Assembly: GCA_021397835.1 (NCBI GenBank)
Contig: JAJFZO010000896.1
Location: 4,814,501-4,878,500, forward strand
DNA length: 64,000 nt
Direction: 5' to 3'
Origin: Moringa oleifera
Taxonomy: Eukaryota; Streptophyta; Magnoliopsida; Brassicales; Moringaceae
The position numbers and the translations under genes are program-made. The notes below the pieces were generated by a model. That model was not told where the DNA came from, did no database searches, and saw nothing but the letters and a program-made list of their open reading frames with translations. Shown piece by piece: positions 44,516-55,682 of the stretch. Each line of letters starts with the position of its first letter. The stretch's first letter is position 1.

Positions 44516-45558
44516 TAAAAAATTCAAAAAGTATTGAAAATAAAAACACAAAATCATAAAAAAAAAATGAAAAATATTAAAAGAAAATACGAAAGGAAAT
44601 CATAAAAAAAAGCATAAAGGAGGAAAATTTTAAAAATAAAAATAAAAATAAAATGAAAGATCATCAAATTAAGAAAAAAATAATACAAATTCAAAAATAT
44701 TTTTTTATCCAAATGCAAGGGGTGCAACAAAAGAAAAAGATTTTTTTAAAAAAATGAAGAGAAATCCAAAATATCGAAAAACTAAAAATAATTTAAAGAA
44801 TAGATAAAATACAAAAACATGAATAAAATCCTTACAAAGGAAATAACTAAATGTAAACAACAAAAATATCAAGAAAACGAACAAAATTGATTAAATTCTA
44901 CTAAAAATTCTGTAAACACAAAATGATCTAACACAGTGGCATGCCTTTGGAAATACAATTATGAGATTTGAAGATCAAACAACATTAGCATGGTAAAAGA
45001 TATAAGATAATCCGTTGGATAAAGGAAAAAAAACTCTAGATGGCACTTGAAAAATAACGGGTCACTCCCTTTATCTACTTTCACTCCTCCATCTTTCTCT
45101 CCTACTATTTTCCTATCCAAAAAAAAATTATAGGTAAAGTTTTCATTCAATGTTGGAAAAGTTTGATAGAAGTAGCTCCACTAAGACCACCTTTCCCAAA
45201 AAAACACTAGCATTAAAATACTTTGATCATGATAACAAATGGATTTAGATGAAATTCTTAATTGGAAAGCGTTTCAATGTACAATTTCCTATGTCGTGAA
45301 TTTCAAAGTCCAAGCACTAGATTTAGGCATTTCAAATGTGATCTACGTATCAAAGCCTCTAACTACCACAATCGCTACCAATAAAATTTGGTGCTGACAT
45401 ATTCAAGTAATAAAAAATAAATACGAAAAAAAGTGTTTCTTTTAACATCGGTGAAAGTAATCAACCACATAATGCTGTAAAACTCATATTAGAGGAGTTA
45501 CTAAAAACTAAATTAAAACCAGATAATGGCAAAATCCTATAGTGGAACAGTCATCATG

Positions 45559-45746
45559 AGATTTAAACTTCTGCTAGTTTCTTCCTTTTTTGCATATTAA
45601 AAGTTCATCTGGTAAACTAAATGACCGATGCAAACATGGTTACACAGATAAACTATCAGGTTATCCAAACAGTAGTATATTTCAATGAGCATCTTAATAC
45701 TCTTCAAAGCTTGATTTTGAAGTGAAAAATCCTCTGAGTGGAGCAT
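45559..45746 (-). pseudogene. Unidentified exon-like fragment (block A8)
   Basis: Counterpart of 1780-1992, with NQALKSIKMLIEIYYCLDN-like codons on the minus strand. Interrupted at the start by a stop and truncated at 45559 by the block deletion. Confidence 0.33.
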
Positions 45747-46136
45747 CTTGATATTCTATTTAATCTATATATGGAACAACTTTTGAAATCAAATGACAAA
45801 TATTAGGCCAAAACAATCAGAATCAAAAATATTAATTTCCCAATCCAAAAGCCAAGAACATTCTATAAAACTAAAATATTTGTAGAAAGCTCAAAAATAA
45901 AAACAAAAGAAAATAAAAATGATAAACAAATCACTTGTATGCACATGCATCTATTAATAGTTCAAACAAGTCAATTCAAGTAAACTGCATATATAACAAA
46001 ATCAATTTCAGTCAGTTGTTTCGACTTTTGTTTAAGAAGAAAAATAATTAGACAAACTCTTATAATTAAGCAGTGTACAGTATCCCAGAGGCACTTTCGC
46101 TTACATTATTTTTGCAGCATACTATTGGGAGCTCAC

Positions 46137-46416
46137 AAAGTTAACAAGTTTTGAACATAGTGATGTGCATATAAATATGAGTTAAAGCAACTAGATAAAA
46201 TTCTCATAATGAATTATATCAAGACTTATCACTAATCCAATAACTCATGCAAAGTCAAAGCATGCCTTCTACAAAGTTAATGAGTTTTAAACATAGTGAT
46301 ATGCATCTAAATATAAGTCAAAGCCATTGGATAAAATTCTCATAACAAATTATATCAAAACTTATCAATAATCCAATAACTTATGCAATGTCAAAGCATG
46401 CCTTCTATAAAATTCG
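46137..46416. repeat. Direct tandem duplication of about 140 bp
   Basis: 46137-46275 and 46276-46416 both run from acaaagttaa to catgccttcta. The other A blocks have one copy, so this is private to A8. Confidence 0.85.
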
Positions 46417-47462
46417 ATATTTGAAATAAGTGTAACAAAAGGCTGCCACAAATACAAAAGCATCTAATTGTATTCAGAAAGCCAGTAGCATCTCCTAAAC
46501 ATGATAGACAGATGAGACCTTCCATATACACAATTTCTTTTAGTTAAGTATTTATTGATAAGCTTAATAATCTCAGTGGTAATTTTTAATTAACAACTCT
46601 ATCAACATACCAAACTCGTTTATGGACTTGTCAAAACATTGTAAAATCAATCTAGTGGGTTATATAATTCTTGAATAGTCATCAAAAATGAATGCATAAT
46701 GTCTTCATGAAAACAAATGTATGTCAACAACAGGATATGTATTTACCATATAGATGAGATGTATTGAGAAAATATTCAGAGCATCAACATAAAAGAAAAG
46801 GTAATATCATTTTTATTTTCTCTCATCTTTTCGATAAGTGCGAATATCCTTATTCTCTTAAGAACTTTACTGACTTTCCAAAAAAGAAAAACAAAATAAG
46901 CAACTTGCGTTCTTAAAATGAACAAAACATTGAAACTCATTTTAGGAAAATCGAAGAAACCCAAGAAAACAAAATACAGAAAGTTTAAAAAAATTTGAAA
47001 ATCATATGAGAATAAATTAAGTAAAATACAATAAAGAAAAAAAATCTAGAAAGATAAACAAAAAGAACATCGAAAAAATAATATTATAAAAAATAAAAGA
47101 TTAAAAATAATAAAAAATACTAAAAAAATCAAATGGAATTAAAAAATTTTAAAATATATTGAAAATCAAACATCGGAGAAAGTGAATCAAAAAAAAATTC
47201 AAAAAGAAATCTAACAAAATCAAAGAAACAAAAAGAACATATAATAAAATGAAGAAATTAAAATCAAGTCACCGAAATTAAAAAAGAGAAGAAAGGAAAG
47301 AGAAGGAAACGAAAAAGGGCAAAAAAAAAAACAAATAACAAAAATCAAAGAAAAGAGCATAATGGAGGAAAATGCAAAAAAATAAAAAAAAAATGAAAGA
47401 TCATCAAATATAAGAAAAAAATAAATCAAAAATCAAAAAAATATTTTTATCTAAAAAAAGAA

Positions 47463-47529
47463 ATGCAACACAGTAATTTCTCAAGAGGAATAACCCAACC
47501 TAGTCCTATTCTCGCCAAAACACATATAA
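47463..47529 (-). pseudogene. Half 5S pseudogene, type a (period 8)
   Basis: Worn: box A edge TATGTGTTTTGGCGAGAATA, 3' end TACTGTGTTGCATT. Confidence 0.77.
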
Positions 47530-47590
47530 ATAATAATAATAAAAATAAATTAAAAACTAAAATTTAAAAATATTTGTTTATAAAAAAAAA

Positions 47591-47709
47591 GGGTACAACA
47601 CATGGATTTCTTAAGAGAACCACCCGTCTTAGTAATATTCTCGCTTAGCCACATCTAACTTCGAAGTTTTTATGGAATGTGATGCATTAAAGCTGCTATG
47701 ATTGAACTT
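47591..47709 (-). pseudogene. 5S rRNA pseudogene, type b (period 8)
   Basis: Box C start AAGACGGGTGGTTC. The 5' domain is altered (gatgcattaaagctgctatg on the plus strand). Confidence 0.8.
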
Positions 47710-47878
47710 AAAAGTTCAAAAAATATTGAAAATGAAAGAAAACAATAATATTAATATAAAAAAATGAAAAAAAATAAAAAAAGAAACAAAAATAAAATAA
47801 AATAAAGCAAAAGATAATCAAAAGAAAGAAAAGAAAAATTAAAAAATTAAAGTTAAAAAAATTTTATCAAAAAAAAGA

Positions 47879-47997
47879 GTGTGCAACACGAGGATTTTCA
47901 AGAAGGAATCACCCATCCTAGTACTATTATTGCCCAAGCACGCTTAACATTGAATTTTTAACGGGATTTGATGCATTAGTACTGGTATGATCGTACC
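47879..47997 (-). pseudogene. 5S rRNA pseudogene, type c (period 8, first)
   Basis: GATCATACCAGTACTAATGC in the 5' half, box A AAGCGTGCTTGGGCAATAAT, 3' end CCTCGTGTTGCACAC. Confidence 0.86.
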
Positions 47998-48181
47998 TAA
48001 AAATCTAAAAATTATTGAAATTAAAATAATAAAGTCATAAAAAAGAAACAAAAGATAATTAAAAAATATAAAAATATAAAAATGAATTAAAATAAAACAA
48101 AAAATAATCCAGAAGAAGAAGAAAATGAATCAAAAATAATAAATTAGACAAAATATTTTATCCAAAAAAAAAAAAAAGAAA

Positions 48182-48279
48182 GGTGCAAACATGAGTATTT
48201 CCTAGAAGGAACCACTCATGCTATTATAACTTTGGAGTTCTAATGGGATTTAGTGAATCAATGTTGATATGATCACACC
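48182..48279 (-). pseudogene. 5S rRNA pseudogene, type d lacking IE and box A (period 8, first)
   Basis: About 20 nt of the centre are missing (catgctattataactttgga on the plus strand). The breakpoints differ from those of the d units at 12560 and 53652. Confidence 0.82.
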
Positions 48280-48748
48280 CCAAAAAATTCAAAAAGTATT
48301 TCTATCAAAAAATTTAAAAATTAGTGAAAACAAAAACATAAAATCATAAAAAAGAAAAGAACATAATGAAAAAAATACAAAAAAGTAATAAAAATAAAAT
48401 AAAAATGAAAGATTATCAAATAAATATATGAAAATAAATTAAAAAATACAAGAAAATCAGGAAAGATGAAAAAAATTAAATATGAAAGCAAGGAAAAGAA
48501 ACGAAATGAAATAGGAAAGAAAATCAAATGAAATTAAAAAAAAACAAATTCTAAGAATATATTAAAAATCAAAATTGAAATAGAGAAAAAAGAAAAAAAA
48601 AGAAAAAAAATAAAATAAGATAAACAACAAAAACCAAACAAAAGAGCATAATGGAAGGAAATGCCAAAAAAAAAAACAAAATGAAAGATCATCAAATAGA
48701 AGAAAAGAAAATAAATCAAAAATCAAAAAATATTTTTACCCAAAAAAA

Positions 48749-48816
48749 GGATGCGACACCAGAATTTCTTAGCAGGAATCACCCGTCCTAGTACTGCTCT
48801 CGCCAAAGTACGTTTA
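48749..48816 (-). pseudogene. Half 5S pseudogene, alpha subtype, first of second array
   Basis: GGCGAGAGCAGTACTAGGAC on the minus strand. 3' end GGTGTCGCATCC. It begins the first copy of the 1,947-bp duplication. Confidence 0.8.
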
Positions 48817-49220
48817 AATAACCAAAAAAAAGAAAAATATAAATCAAACATAATAAAGAAATGAAAGAAAATGAAATAGAAAAGAAAATCAAATAAAATT
48901 AAAAACTAATTCTAAGAATATACTGAAAATCAAATAATAAAGAAAAAGAATCAATGAAAAACAAAAAATAAACCTTACAAAACCAAGGAAACAAAAATAA
49001 AATCCAATAAAATGAAGAAATTATATAAAAAAGTTATCAAAATTGAAAAAGAGAAGAAAGGAAAGAAAAGGAAAAGAAAAAAAGAATAAATAATATAAAT
49101 AAAAGAAAAGAGCATAATGGAAGAAAATGCAAAAAAAAAAAAAGAAGAAAGATCTTCAAAGGGAAGAAAAGAAAATAAACCAAAATTTTAAAAATCAAAA
49201 AATATTTTTATCTTAAAAAA

Positions 49221-49287
49221 GGATGCAATACGAGAATTTCTTAGAAGGAATAACCCATCCTAATACTACTCTCACCAAAACACGTTT
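49221..49287 (-). pseudogene. Half 5S pseudogene, beta subtype
   Basis: Box A edge AAACGTGTTTTGGTGAGAGT; then AGTATTAGGATGGGTTATTC. Confidence 0.8.
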
Positions 49288-49792
49288 AAATAATAAAAAT
49301 TATATAAAAATAAATTAAAAAATATAAAAAAATAAAAAGTCTAGGACAAATAAATAAAAAGAACATCCAAAAAAAGTAGTAATGTAAAAATTCATGAAAG
49401 ATGAAAAAAATTAAATATGAAAGCAAGGAAAAGAAACGAAATGAAATAGGAAAGAAAATCAAATGAAATTAAAAAAACATATTCTAAGAATATATTGAAA
49501 ATCAAACAGTAAAGAAAAGGAATCAAAGAAAATTGAAAATAAACCTAACAAAATCAAAGAAACAAAAATAAAATCCACTAAAATGATGAAATTAAAGAAA
49601 ATAGTTATCAAAATTGAAAAAGAGAAAAAAGAAAAGAAAAAGAAAAAAATAAAATAAATAACAAAAATCAAAGGAAAGATCATCAAATGGAAGAAAATGC
49701 AAAAAAAAAAAAAAAAAGAAGAAGAAAGATCATCAAATGTAAGAAAAGAAAATAAATCAAAAATCAAAAAATATTTTTATCCAAAAAAAAAA

Positions 49793-49860
49793 GGATGCAA
49801 CACGATAATTTCTTAACAAAAATCACCCGTCCTAGTACTACTCTCGCCAAAGTACGTTTA
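49793..49860 (-). pseudogene. Half 5S pseudogene, alpha subtype with aacaaaaatc variant
   Basis: The acgataatttcttaacaaaa sequence is shared only with the unit at 51740, its duplication partner. Confidence 0.82.
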
Positions 49861-50266
49861 AATAACCAAAAAGAAGAAAAATGTAAATCAAACATAATAA
49901 AGAAATGAAACAAAATGAAATAGGAAAGAAAATCAAATGAAATTAAAAAAACAAATTCTAAGAATATACTAAAAATCAAATGGTAAAGAAAAGGAACCAA
50001 AGAAAATTGAAAATAAACCTAACAAAATCAAAGAAACAAAAGCAAAATCCAATAAAATGATGAAATTAAATAAAAAAGTTATCCAAATTGAAAAAGAGAA
50101 AATAGAAAAGGAAAAGAAAAAGAAAAGAGAAAATAAATAACAAAAATCAAAGAAAAGAGCATAATGGAAGAAAATGCCAAAAAAAAAACAAAAAGAAAGA
50201 AAGATCATCAAATGGAAGAAAAGAAAATAAATCAAAAATCAAAAATTATTTTTATCCCAAAAAAAA

Positions 50267-50335
50267 GAGATGCAACATGAGAATTTCTTAGCAGGAATCA
50301 CTGGTCCTAGTACTACTCTCGCCAAAGTACGTTTA
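50267..50335 (-). pseudogene. Half 5S pseudogene, alpha subtype
   Basis: 3' end CTCATGTTGCATCTC; box C start GGACCAGTGATTCC. Partner of the unit at 52217. Confidence 0.8.
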
Positions 50336-50695
50336 AATAACCAAAAAGAAGAAAAATGTAAATAAAACATAATAAAAGATGAAAGAAAATTAAATAAAAT
50401 TAAAAAACAAATTCTAAGAATATACTGAAAATCAAATAATAAAGAAAAAGAATCAAAGAAAATCGAAAAATAAACTTGACAAAACCGAGGAAACAAAAAT
50501 AAAATCTAATAAAATGAAAAAATTAAATAAAAAGTTATCAACATTGAAAAAAAGAAGAAAGGAAAGAAAAGGAAAGAAAAAAGGAAATAAATAAAATAAA
50601 TCAAGGAAAAGAGCATAATGGAAGGAAATGAAAGATCATCAAATGGAAGAAAAGAAAATAAATCAAAAATCAAAAAATATTTTTATCCAAAAAAA

Positions 50696-50763
50696 GGATG
50701 CAACACGAGAATTTCTTAGCAGGAATCACCCGTCCTAGTACTACTCTCGCCAGAGTACGTTTA
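50696..50763 (-). pseudogene. Half 5S pseudogene, alpha subtype, start of second duplication copy
   Basis: GGCGAGAGTAGTACTAGGAC intact. One change in box A (cagagtacg for caaagtacg on the plus strand). Confidence 0.82.
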
Positions 50764-51167
50764 AATAACCAAAAAGAAGAAAAATATAAATCAAACATAA
50801 TAAAGAAATGAAAGAAAATGAAATAGGAAAGAAAATCAAATAAAATTAAAAACTAATTCTAAGAATATACTGAAAATCAAATAATAAAGAAAAAGAATCA
50901 ATGAAAATCAAAAAATAAACCTTACAAAATCGAGGAAACAAAAATAAAATCCAATAAAATGAAGAAATTATATAAAAAAGTTATCAAAATTGAAAAAGAG
51001 AAGAAAGGAAAGAAAAGGAAAAGAAAAAAAGAATAAATAATATAAATAAAAGAAAAGAGCATAATGGAAGAAAATGCAAAAAAGAAAAAAAATGGAAGAT
51101 CTTCAAAGGGAAGAAAAGAAAATAAACCAAATTTTTAGAAATCAAAAAATATTTTTATCTTAAAAAA

Positions 51168-51235
51168 GGATGCAATACGAGAATTTCTTAGAATGAATCA
51201 CCCATCTTAATACTACTCTCACCAAAGCACGTTTA
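51168..51235 (-). pseudogene. Half 5S pseudogene, beta subtype
   Basis: AGTATTAAGATGGGTGATTC in the box C region. Partner of the unit at 49221. Confidence 0.8.
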
Positions 51236-51739
51236 AATAATAAAAATTATACGAAAATAAATTAAAAAATACAAGAAAATAAAAAGTCTATGACAAATAA
51301 ATAAAAAGAACATCCAAAAAAAGTAGTAATGTAAAAATTCATGAAAGATGAAAAAAATTAAATATGAAAGCAAGGAAAAGAAACGAAATGAAATAGGAAA
51401 GAAAATCAAATGAAATTAAAAAAACATATTCTAAGAATATATTGAAAATCAAACAGTAAAGAAAAGGAATCAAAGAAAATTGAAAATAAACCTAACAAAA
51501 TCAAAGAAACAAAAATAAAATCCACTAAAATGATGAAATTAAAGAAAATAGTTATCAAAATTGAAAAAGAGAAAAAAGAAAAGAAAAAGAAAAAAATAAA
51601 ATAAATAACAAAAATCAAAGGAAAGATCATCAAATGGAAGAAAATGCAAAAAAAAAAAAAAAAAGAAGAAGAAAGATCATCAAATGTAAGAAAAGAAAAT
51701 AAATCAAAAATCAAAAAATATTTTTATCCAAAAAAAAAA

Positions 51740-51807
51740 GGATGCAACACGATAATTTCTTAACAAAAATCACCCGTCCTAGTACTACTCTCGCCAAAGT
51801 ACGTTTA
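51740..51807 (-). pseudogene. Half 5S pseudogene, alpha subtype with aacaaaaatc variant
   Basis: Identical over the 5S part to its partner at 49793. Confidence 0.82.
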
Positions 51808-52216
51808 AATAACCAAAAAGAAGAAAAATGTAAATCAAACATAATAAAGAAATGAAACAAAATGAAATAGGAAAGAAAATCAAATGAAATTAAAAAAACA
51901 AATTCTAAGAATATACTAAAAATCAAATGGTAAAGAAAAGAAATCAAAGAAAATTGAAAATAAACCTAACAAAATCAAAGAAACAAAAACAAAATCCAAT
52001 AAAATGATGAAATTAAATAAAAAAGTTTATCAAAATTGAAAAAGAGAAAAAAGAAAAGGAAAAGAAAAAGAAAAGAGAAAATAAATAACAAAAATCAAAG
52101 AAAAGAGCATAATGGAAGGAAATGCAAAAAGAAAAAAAAAAAGAAAAAAAGAAAGATCATCAAATGGAAGAAAAGAAAATAAATCAAAAATCAAAAATTA
52201 TTTTTATCCAAAAAAA

Positions 52217-52285
52217 GAGATGCAACACGAGAATTTCTTAGCAGGAATCACCCGTCCTAGTACTACTCTCGCTAAAGTACGTTTA
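52217..52285 (-). pseudogene. Half 5S pseudogene, alpha subtype
   Basis: AGCGAGAGTAGTACTAGGAC; 3' end CTCGTGTTGCATCTC. Partner of 50267. Confidence 0.82.
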
Positions 52286-52648
52286 AATAACCAAAAAGAA
52301 GAAAAATGTAAATAAAACATAATAAAAAATGAAAGAAAATTAAATAAAATTAAAAACAAATTGTAAGAATATACTGAAAATCAAATAATAAAGGAAAAAA
52401 ATCAAAGAAAATCGAAAAATAAACTTGACAAAACCGAGGAAACAAAAATAAAATCCAATAAAATGAAAAAATTAAATAAAAGAGTTATCAACATTGAAAA
52501 AGAGAAGAAAGGAAAGAAAAGGAAAAGAAAAAAGGAAATAAATAAAATAAATCAAAGAAAAGAGCATAATGGAAAGAAATGAAAGATCACCAAATGGAAG
52601 AAAAGAAAATAAATCAAAAATCAAAAAATATTTTTTTCCAAAAAAAAA

Positions 52649-52716
52649 GGATGCAACACGAGAATTTCTTAGTAAGAATCACCTGTCCTAGTACTACTCT
52701 TGTTAAAGCACATTTA
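52649..52716 (-). pseudogene. Half 5S pseudogene, alpha-like subtype
   Basis: IE changed to AAGAGTAGTACTAGGACAGG. Corresponds to the unit at 11350 in the first expansion. Confidence 0.8.
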
Positions 52717-53121
52717 AATAACAAAAAAGAAGAAAAATGTAAATAAAAAATAATAAAGAAATGAAAGAAAATCAAATAGGAAAGAAAATCAAATAAAATT
52801 AAAAAGCAAATTCTAAGAATATATTGAAAATCAAACCATAAAGAAAAAGAATCAAAGAAAATTGAAAAATAGACCTAACAAAACCGAGGAAACAAAAATA
52901 AAACCTAATAAAATGAAGAGATTAAATAAAAAAGTTATCAAAATTGAAAAAGAGAAGAAAGGAAAGAAAAGAAAAGGAAAAAAGGAAAAAAAATAAAATA
53001 AATCAAAGAAAAGAGCATAATGGAAGGAAATGCAAAAAAAAAAAAAAAAAGATCTTCAAATGGAAGAAAAGAAAATAAACCAAATTTTAAAAAATCAAAA
53101 AATATTTTTATCTAAAAAAAA

Positions 53122-53189
53122 GGACGCAATACAAGAATTTCTTAGAAAAAATCAACCATCATAGTACTACTCTCGCCAAAGCATGTTTA
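53122..53189 (-). pseudogene. Half 5S pseudogene, beta-like subtype, last of second array
   Basis: GGCGAGAGTAGTACTATGAT. Corresponds to 11828-11895, showing that the ends of the two expansions are homologous. Confidence 0.8.
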
Positions 53190-53370
53190 AATAATCAAAA
53201 AGATGAAAAAAGTGCATAATAAAATTTCACTTGTCCTAGGTGCAATATGAGGAAATAAAATAAAAAAAATAAAAGAAAACAAAATAAAATAAAACAAAAG
53301 ATAATCAAAAGGAAAAAAAGGAAAAAATTAAAAATAATGAAATCCAAAAAAAAATTATCAAAAATAAAAA

Positions 53371-53488
53371 AGTGCAATATGAGGATTTCCAAGGTGGAAT
53401 CACTTATCTTAGTACTATTCTCGCCCAAGCATGCTTAACTTCGGATTGTTGATGAGATCCGGTACATTAGTCCTAGTATGATCGCACC
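53371..53488 (-). pseudogene. 5S rRNA pseudogene, type c (period 8, second)
   Basis: Starts GGTGCGATCATACTAGGACT. Box A AAGCATGCTTGGGCGAGAAT. Pairs with 12267-12384. Confidence 0.86.
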
Positions 53489-53651
53489 GAAAAATCTAAA
53501 AATTATTGAAAATAAAAAAAAAAACAAAATCATAGAAAAGAAATAAAACATAATAAAAATAAATTAAAATAAAACAAAAATAATCCAAAAGAAAAAATAA
53601 ATCAAAAATAATAAATTAAAAAAATATTTTATCAAAAAAAAAAAAGAGAAA

Positions 53652-53745
53652 GGTGCAGCCCTAGTAGTTCTTAAAAAGAACCACTCATCCTAATACTTCG
53701 AAGTTCTAATAGGATCCAACGCCTCAATGCCAATATGATCGCACG
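53652..53745 (-). pseudogene. 5S rRNA pseudogene, type d lacking IE and box A (period 8, second)
   Basis: Same central deletion as at 12560-12653 (catcctaatacttcgaagtt on the plus strand). Confidence 0.85.
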
Positions 53746-53946
53746 CAAAAAAATTCAAAAAGTGTTTCTATCAAAAAATTCAAAAAGTATTGAAAATGAA
53801 AACAAAAATCATAAAAAGAAAAAGAACATAATGAAGAAAAATATAAAAATAAACAAAAATAAAATAAAAAATAAAAGATTATCAAATAAATAAATTCATA
53901 AATAAATAATAAAATTCAAAAATATTGTTTTGTCAAAACGAAAAAT

Positions 53947-54063
53947 GGTACAATACGAGGATTTTTCAAGAGGAATCATCCATCTTAGTATTACTCTCGC
54001 CCAAGCACGCTTAACTTTGCAGTTCAAATGGGATCGATACTTACTATTGGTATGATCACACTC
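53947..54063 (-). pseudogene. 5S rRNA pseudogene, type e (period 8, first)
   Basis: Box A and IE AAGCGTGCTTGGGCGAGAGT intact. 3' end CCTCGTATTGTACC. Confidence 0.86.
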
Positions 54064-54216
54064 AAAAATCCAAAAAAGATATTAAAAAAAAGTCATAAAC
54101 AAGAAAAGAGCATATGGAGAAAAATACAAAAGAGAAAGAAAAATAAAAAATGAATGATTATAGAATAAATAAATAAATAATAAAATTCAAAAGTATTATT
54201 TTGTCAAAACGAAAAT

Positions 54217-54333
54217 GGTGCAATACGAGGATTTCCCAATAGGAATCACCCATCTCAGTACTACTCTCACCCAAGCACACTTAACTTTGCAGTTCAAATG
54301 GGATTGATGCTCACTATTGACATGATCGCACTC
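54217..54333 (-). pseudogene. 5S rRNA pseudogene, type e duplicate (period 8, second)
   Basis: Box A AAGTGTGCTTGGGTGAGAGT followed by AGTACTGAGATGGGTGATTC. Pairs with 13132-13248. Confidence 0.86.
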
Positions 54334-54489
54334 AAAAATCTCAAAAAAAAAAAATAATAAAAAATATCATAAATAAGAAAAAAGCATAATGAAAAAATAC
54401 AAATAATAAAATAATAAAATAATAAATAAAAGATCATAAAAAATATAAATAAAAATAATAAAATAAACAAATATTTTTATAAGAATAAA

Positions 54490-54606
54490 GGTGCAACACA
54501 AGGATTTACTAAAAGAAATCACACATTCTACTACTACTCCCACTTGAGCACGCTTAACTTTGAGTTTTGATACAATTCGATATATTAGTGTTGATATAAT
54601 TGCACC
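54490..54606 (-). pseudogene. 5S rRNA pseudogene, type f (period 8)
   Basis: Keeps the caattcgatatattagtg stretch that its partner at 13401 has lost. Box A AAGCGTGCTCAAGTGGGAGT. Confidence 0.85.
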
Positions 54607-55682
54607 CAAAATTTTTTAAAAAAAATTAAAATGAAAAAAAAAAAGAAAATTCAAAAAAAAAAAAGAAAAGGTAAGAAGGAAGAAAGTGCAAAAAATAAAA
54701 ATAAAAATAAAAATAAAAGATCATCAAAAGAAAAAAATTAATTAAAAATAATAAAAATTCAAAAATATTTTTTATCCAAAAAAAGTGCAACACGAGAAAA
54801 AATTTCTAAAAAAATGAAGTAAAAATTGGAAAACTAAAAAACTAAAAATAATATAAAGAAAAGATAAAATACAAAAATAAGAATAAAAATCCTTAGAAAA
54901 TAAAATAACTGAACGTAAACAACAAAAATATCAAAAACAAAAAACAAAACAAAATAGATTAAATTCAACTAAAAATTATATAAACAAGAAATGATCTAAC
55001 ACAATGACATGCCTTCAAGAAATACAACTATGAGATTTGCTAATCAGGCAACACTCGCATGGTAAAAGCCATAAGAAAATCCATTAGAGAAAGGAAAAGT
55101 CACTCTAGATGGTACGTGAAAAATGAAGAGTAGCTCCCTTTATCTGCTTTTTGTCCCTTATCTTTCTCTCCCTTTCTCTTCCTATCTAAGAAAAATTATA
55201 GGTGAAGTTTTCATTCAATGTTGGAGAAGTTTGATAGGAGTAGCTCTAATAAGACTGCTTTTCTCATAAAAGCATTAGCATAAAAATACTTTTGTCACTG
55301 ATAACAAATGAATTTAGATGATAGTCTTAATTGGAAAGCGTTTCAAAGTAGCAAGTCCTATAACTTGAATTTCAAAGTCTAAGCCCCAGATTTAGGCATT
55401 TCAAATGTAATCTACGTATCAAAGAATAAATGCGATTTGGTGTCGACATATTCAATTAATATAACTTCAACTTCATACCTAAGTTTCATTGCAAAAGAAT
55501 AAATGCGGAAAGAAGTATTTTTTTAATAACAGTGAAAGTGATCAAACACATAATGCTGTAGAACCCATATTAGAGGAGTCACAAAAAAGTATTTGAAAAT
55601 CAGATAATGGCATATTTCTATAATAGAATAGTCATCATGAACCAAGATTGAGAACAAAAGATGAAAGAGTTAACCAACTTAC

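Larger units (their letters stand above)
43241..44730 (-). repeat. 5S-like array of period 7 (a-b-c-d-g; e and f missing)
   Basis: Units a 43684, b 43820, c 44102 and d 44404 are followed within 205 bp by the g remnant (44719-44730), so e and f have been deleted. Period 9 has the same gap. The segment 43241-43683 is type-a spacer. Confidence 0.85.
44731..46990. repeat. Block A8 (short form, YIF1 exons deleted)
   Basis: The left arm to about 45558 is joined to right-arm sequence equivalent to about 1805 of A1, removing the YIF1 exons. It contains a direct tandem duplication (46137-46416). Confidence 0.8.
48750..50696. repeat. 1,947-bp tandem duplication, first copy
   Basis: Contains four half-5S units (48749, 49221, 49793, 50267). 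A stretch such as 49459-49767 recurs at an offset of exactly 1,947 bases with an unchanged translation, so the duplication is recent compared with everything else here. Confidence 0.85.
50697..52643. repeat. 1,947-bp tandem duplication, second copy
   Basis: Repeats 48750-50696 with half-5S units at 50696, 51168, 51740 and 52217. Differences are mostly A-run lengths and single substitutions. Confidence 0.85.
46991..54798 (-). repeat. 5S-like arrays of period 8 (a-b-c-d, half-5S expansion, c-d-e-e-f-g)
   Basis: Starts as a normal set (a 47463 to d 48182). At about 48425 it switches into half-5S spacer, followed by ten half units (48749-53189). It then resumes with a second c, d, two e units, f, and g at 54785-54798. 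The second b is reduced to scrambled 5S words (tcacttgtcctaggtgcaat, 53226-53245). This is a recombinant between a set like that of period 7 and one like that of period 2. Confidence 0.84.

Noticed and set aside
49459..49767. A 102-codon frame present twice with unchanged sequence, as if conserved
   Set aside because: Identity comes from the recent 1,947-bp duplication. The frame lies in spacer and has no coding character.
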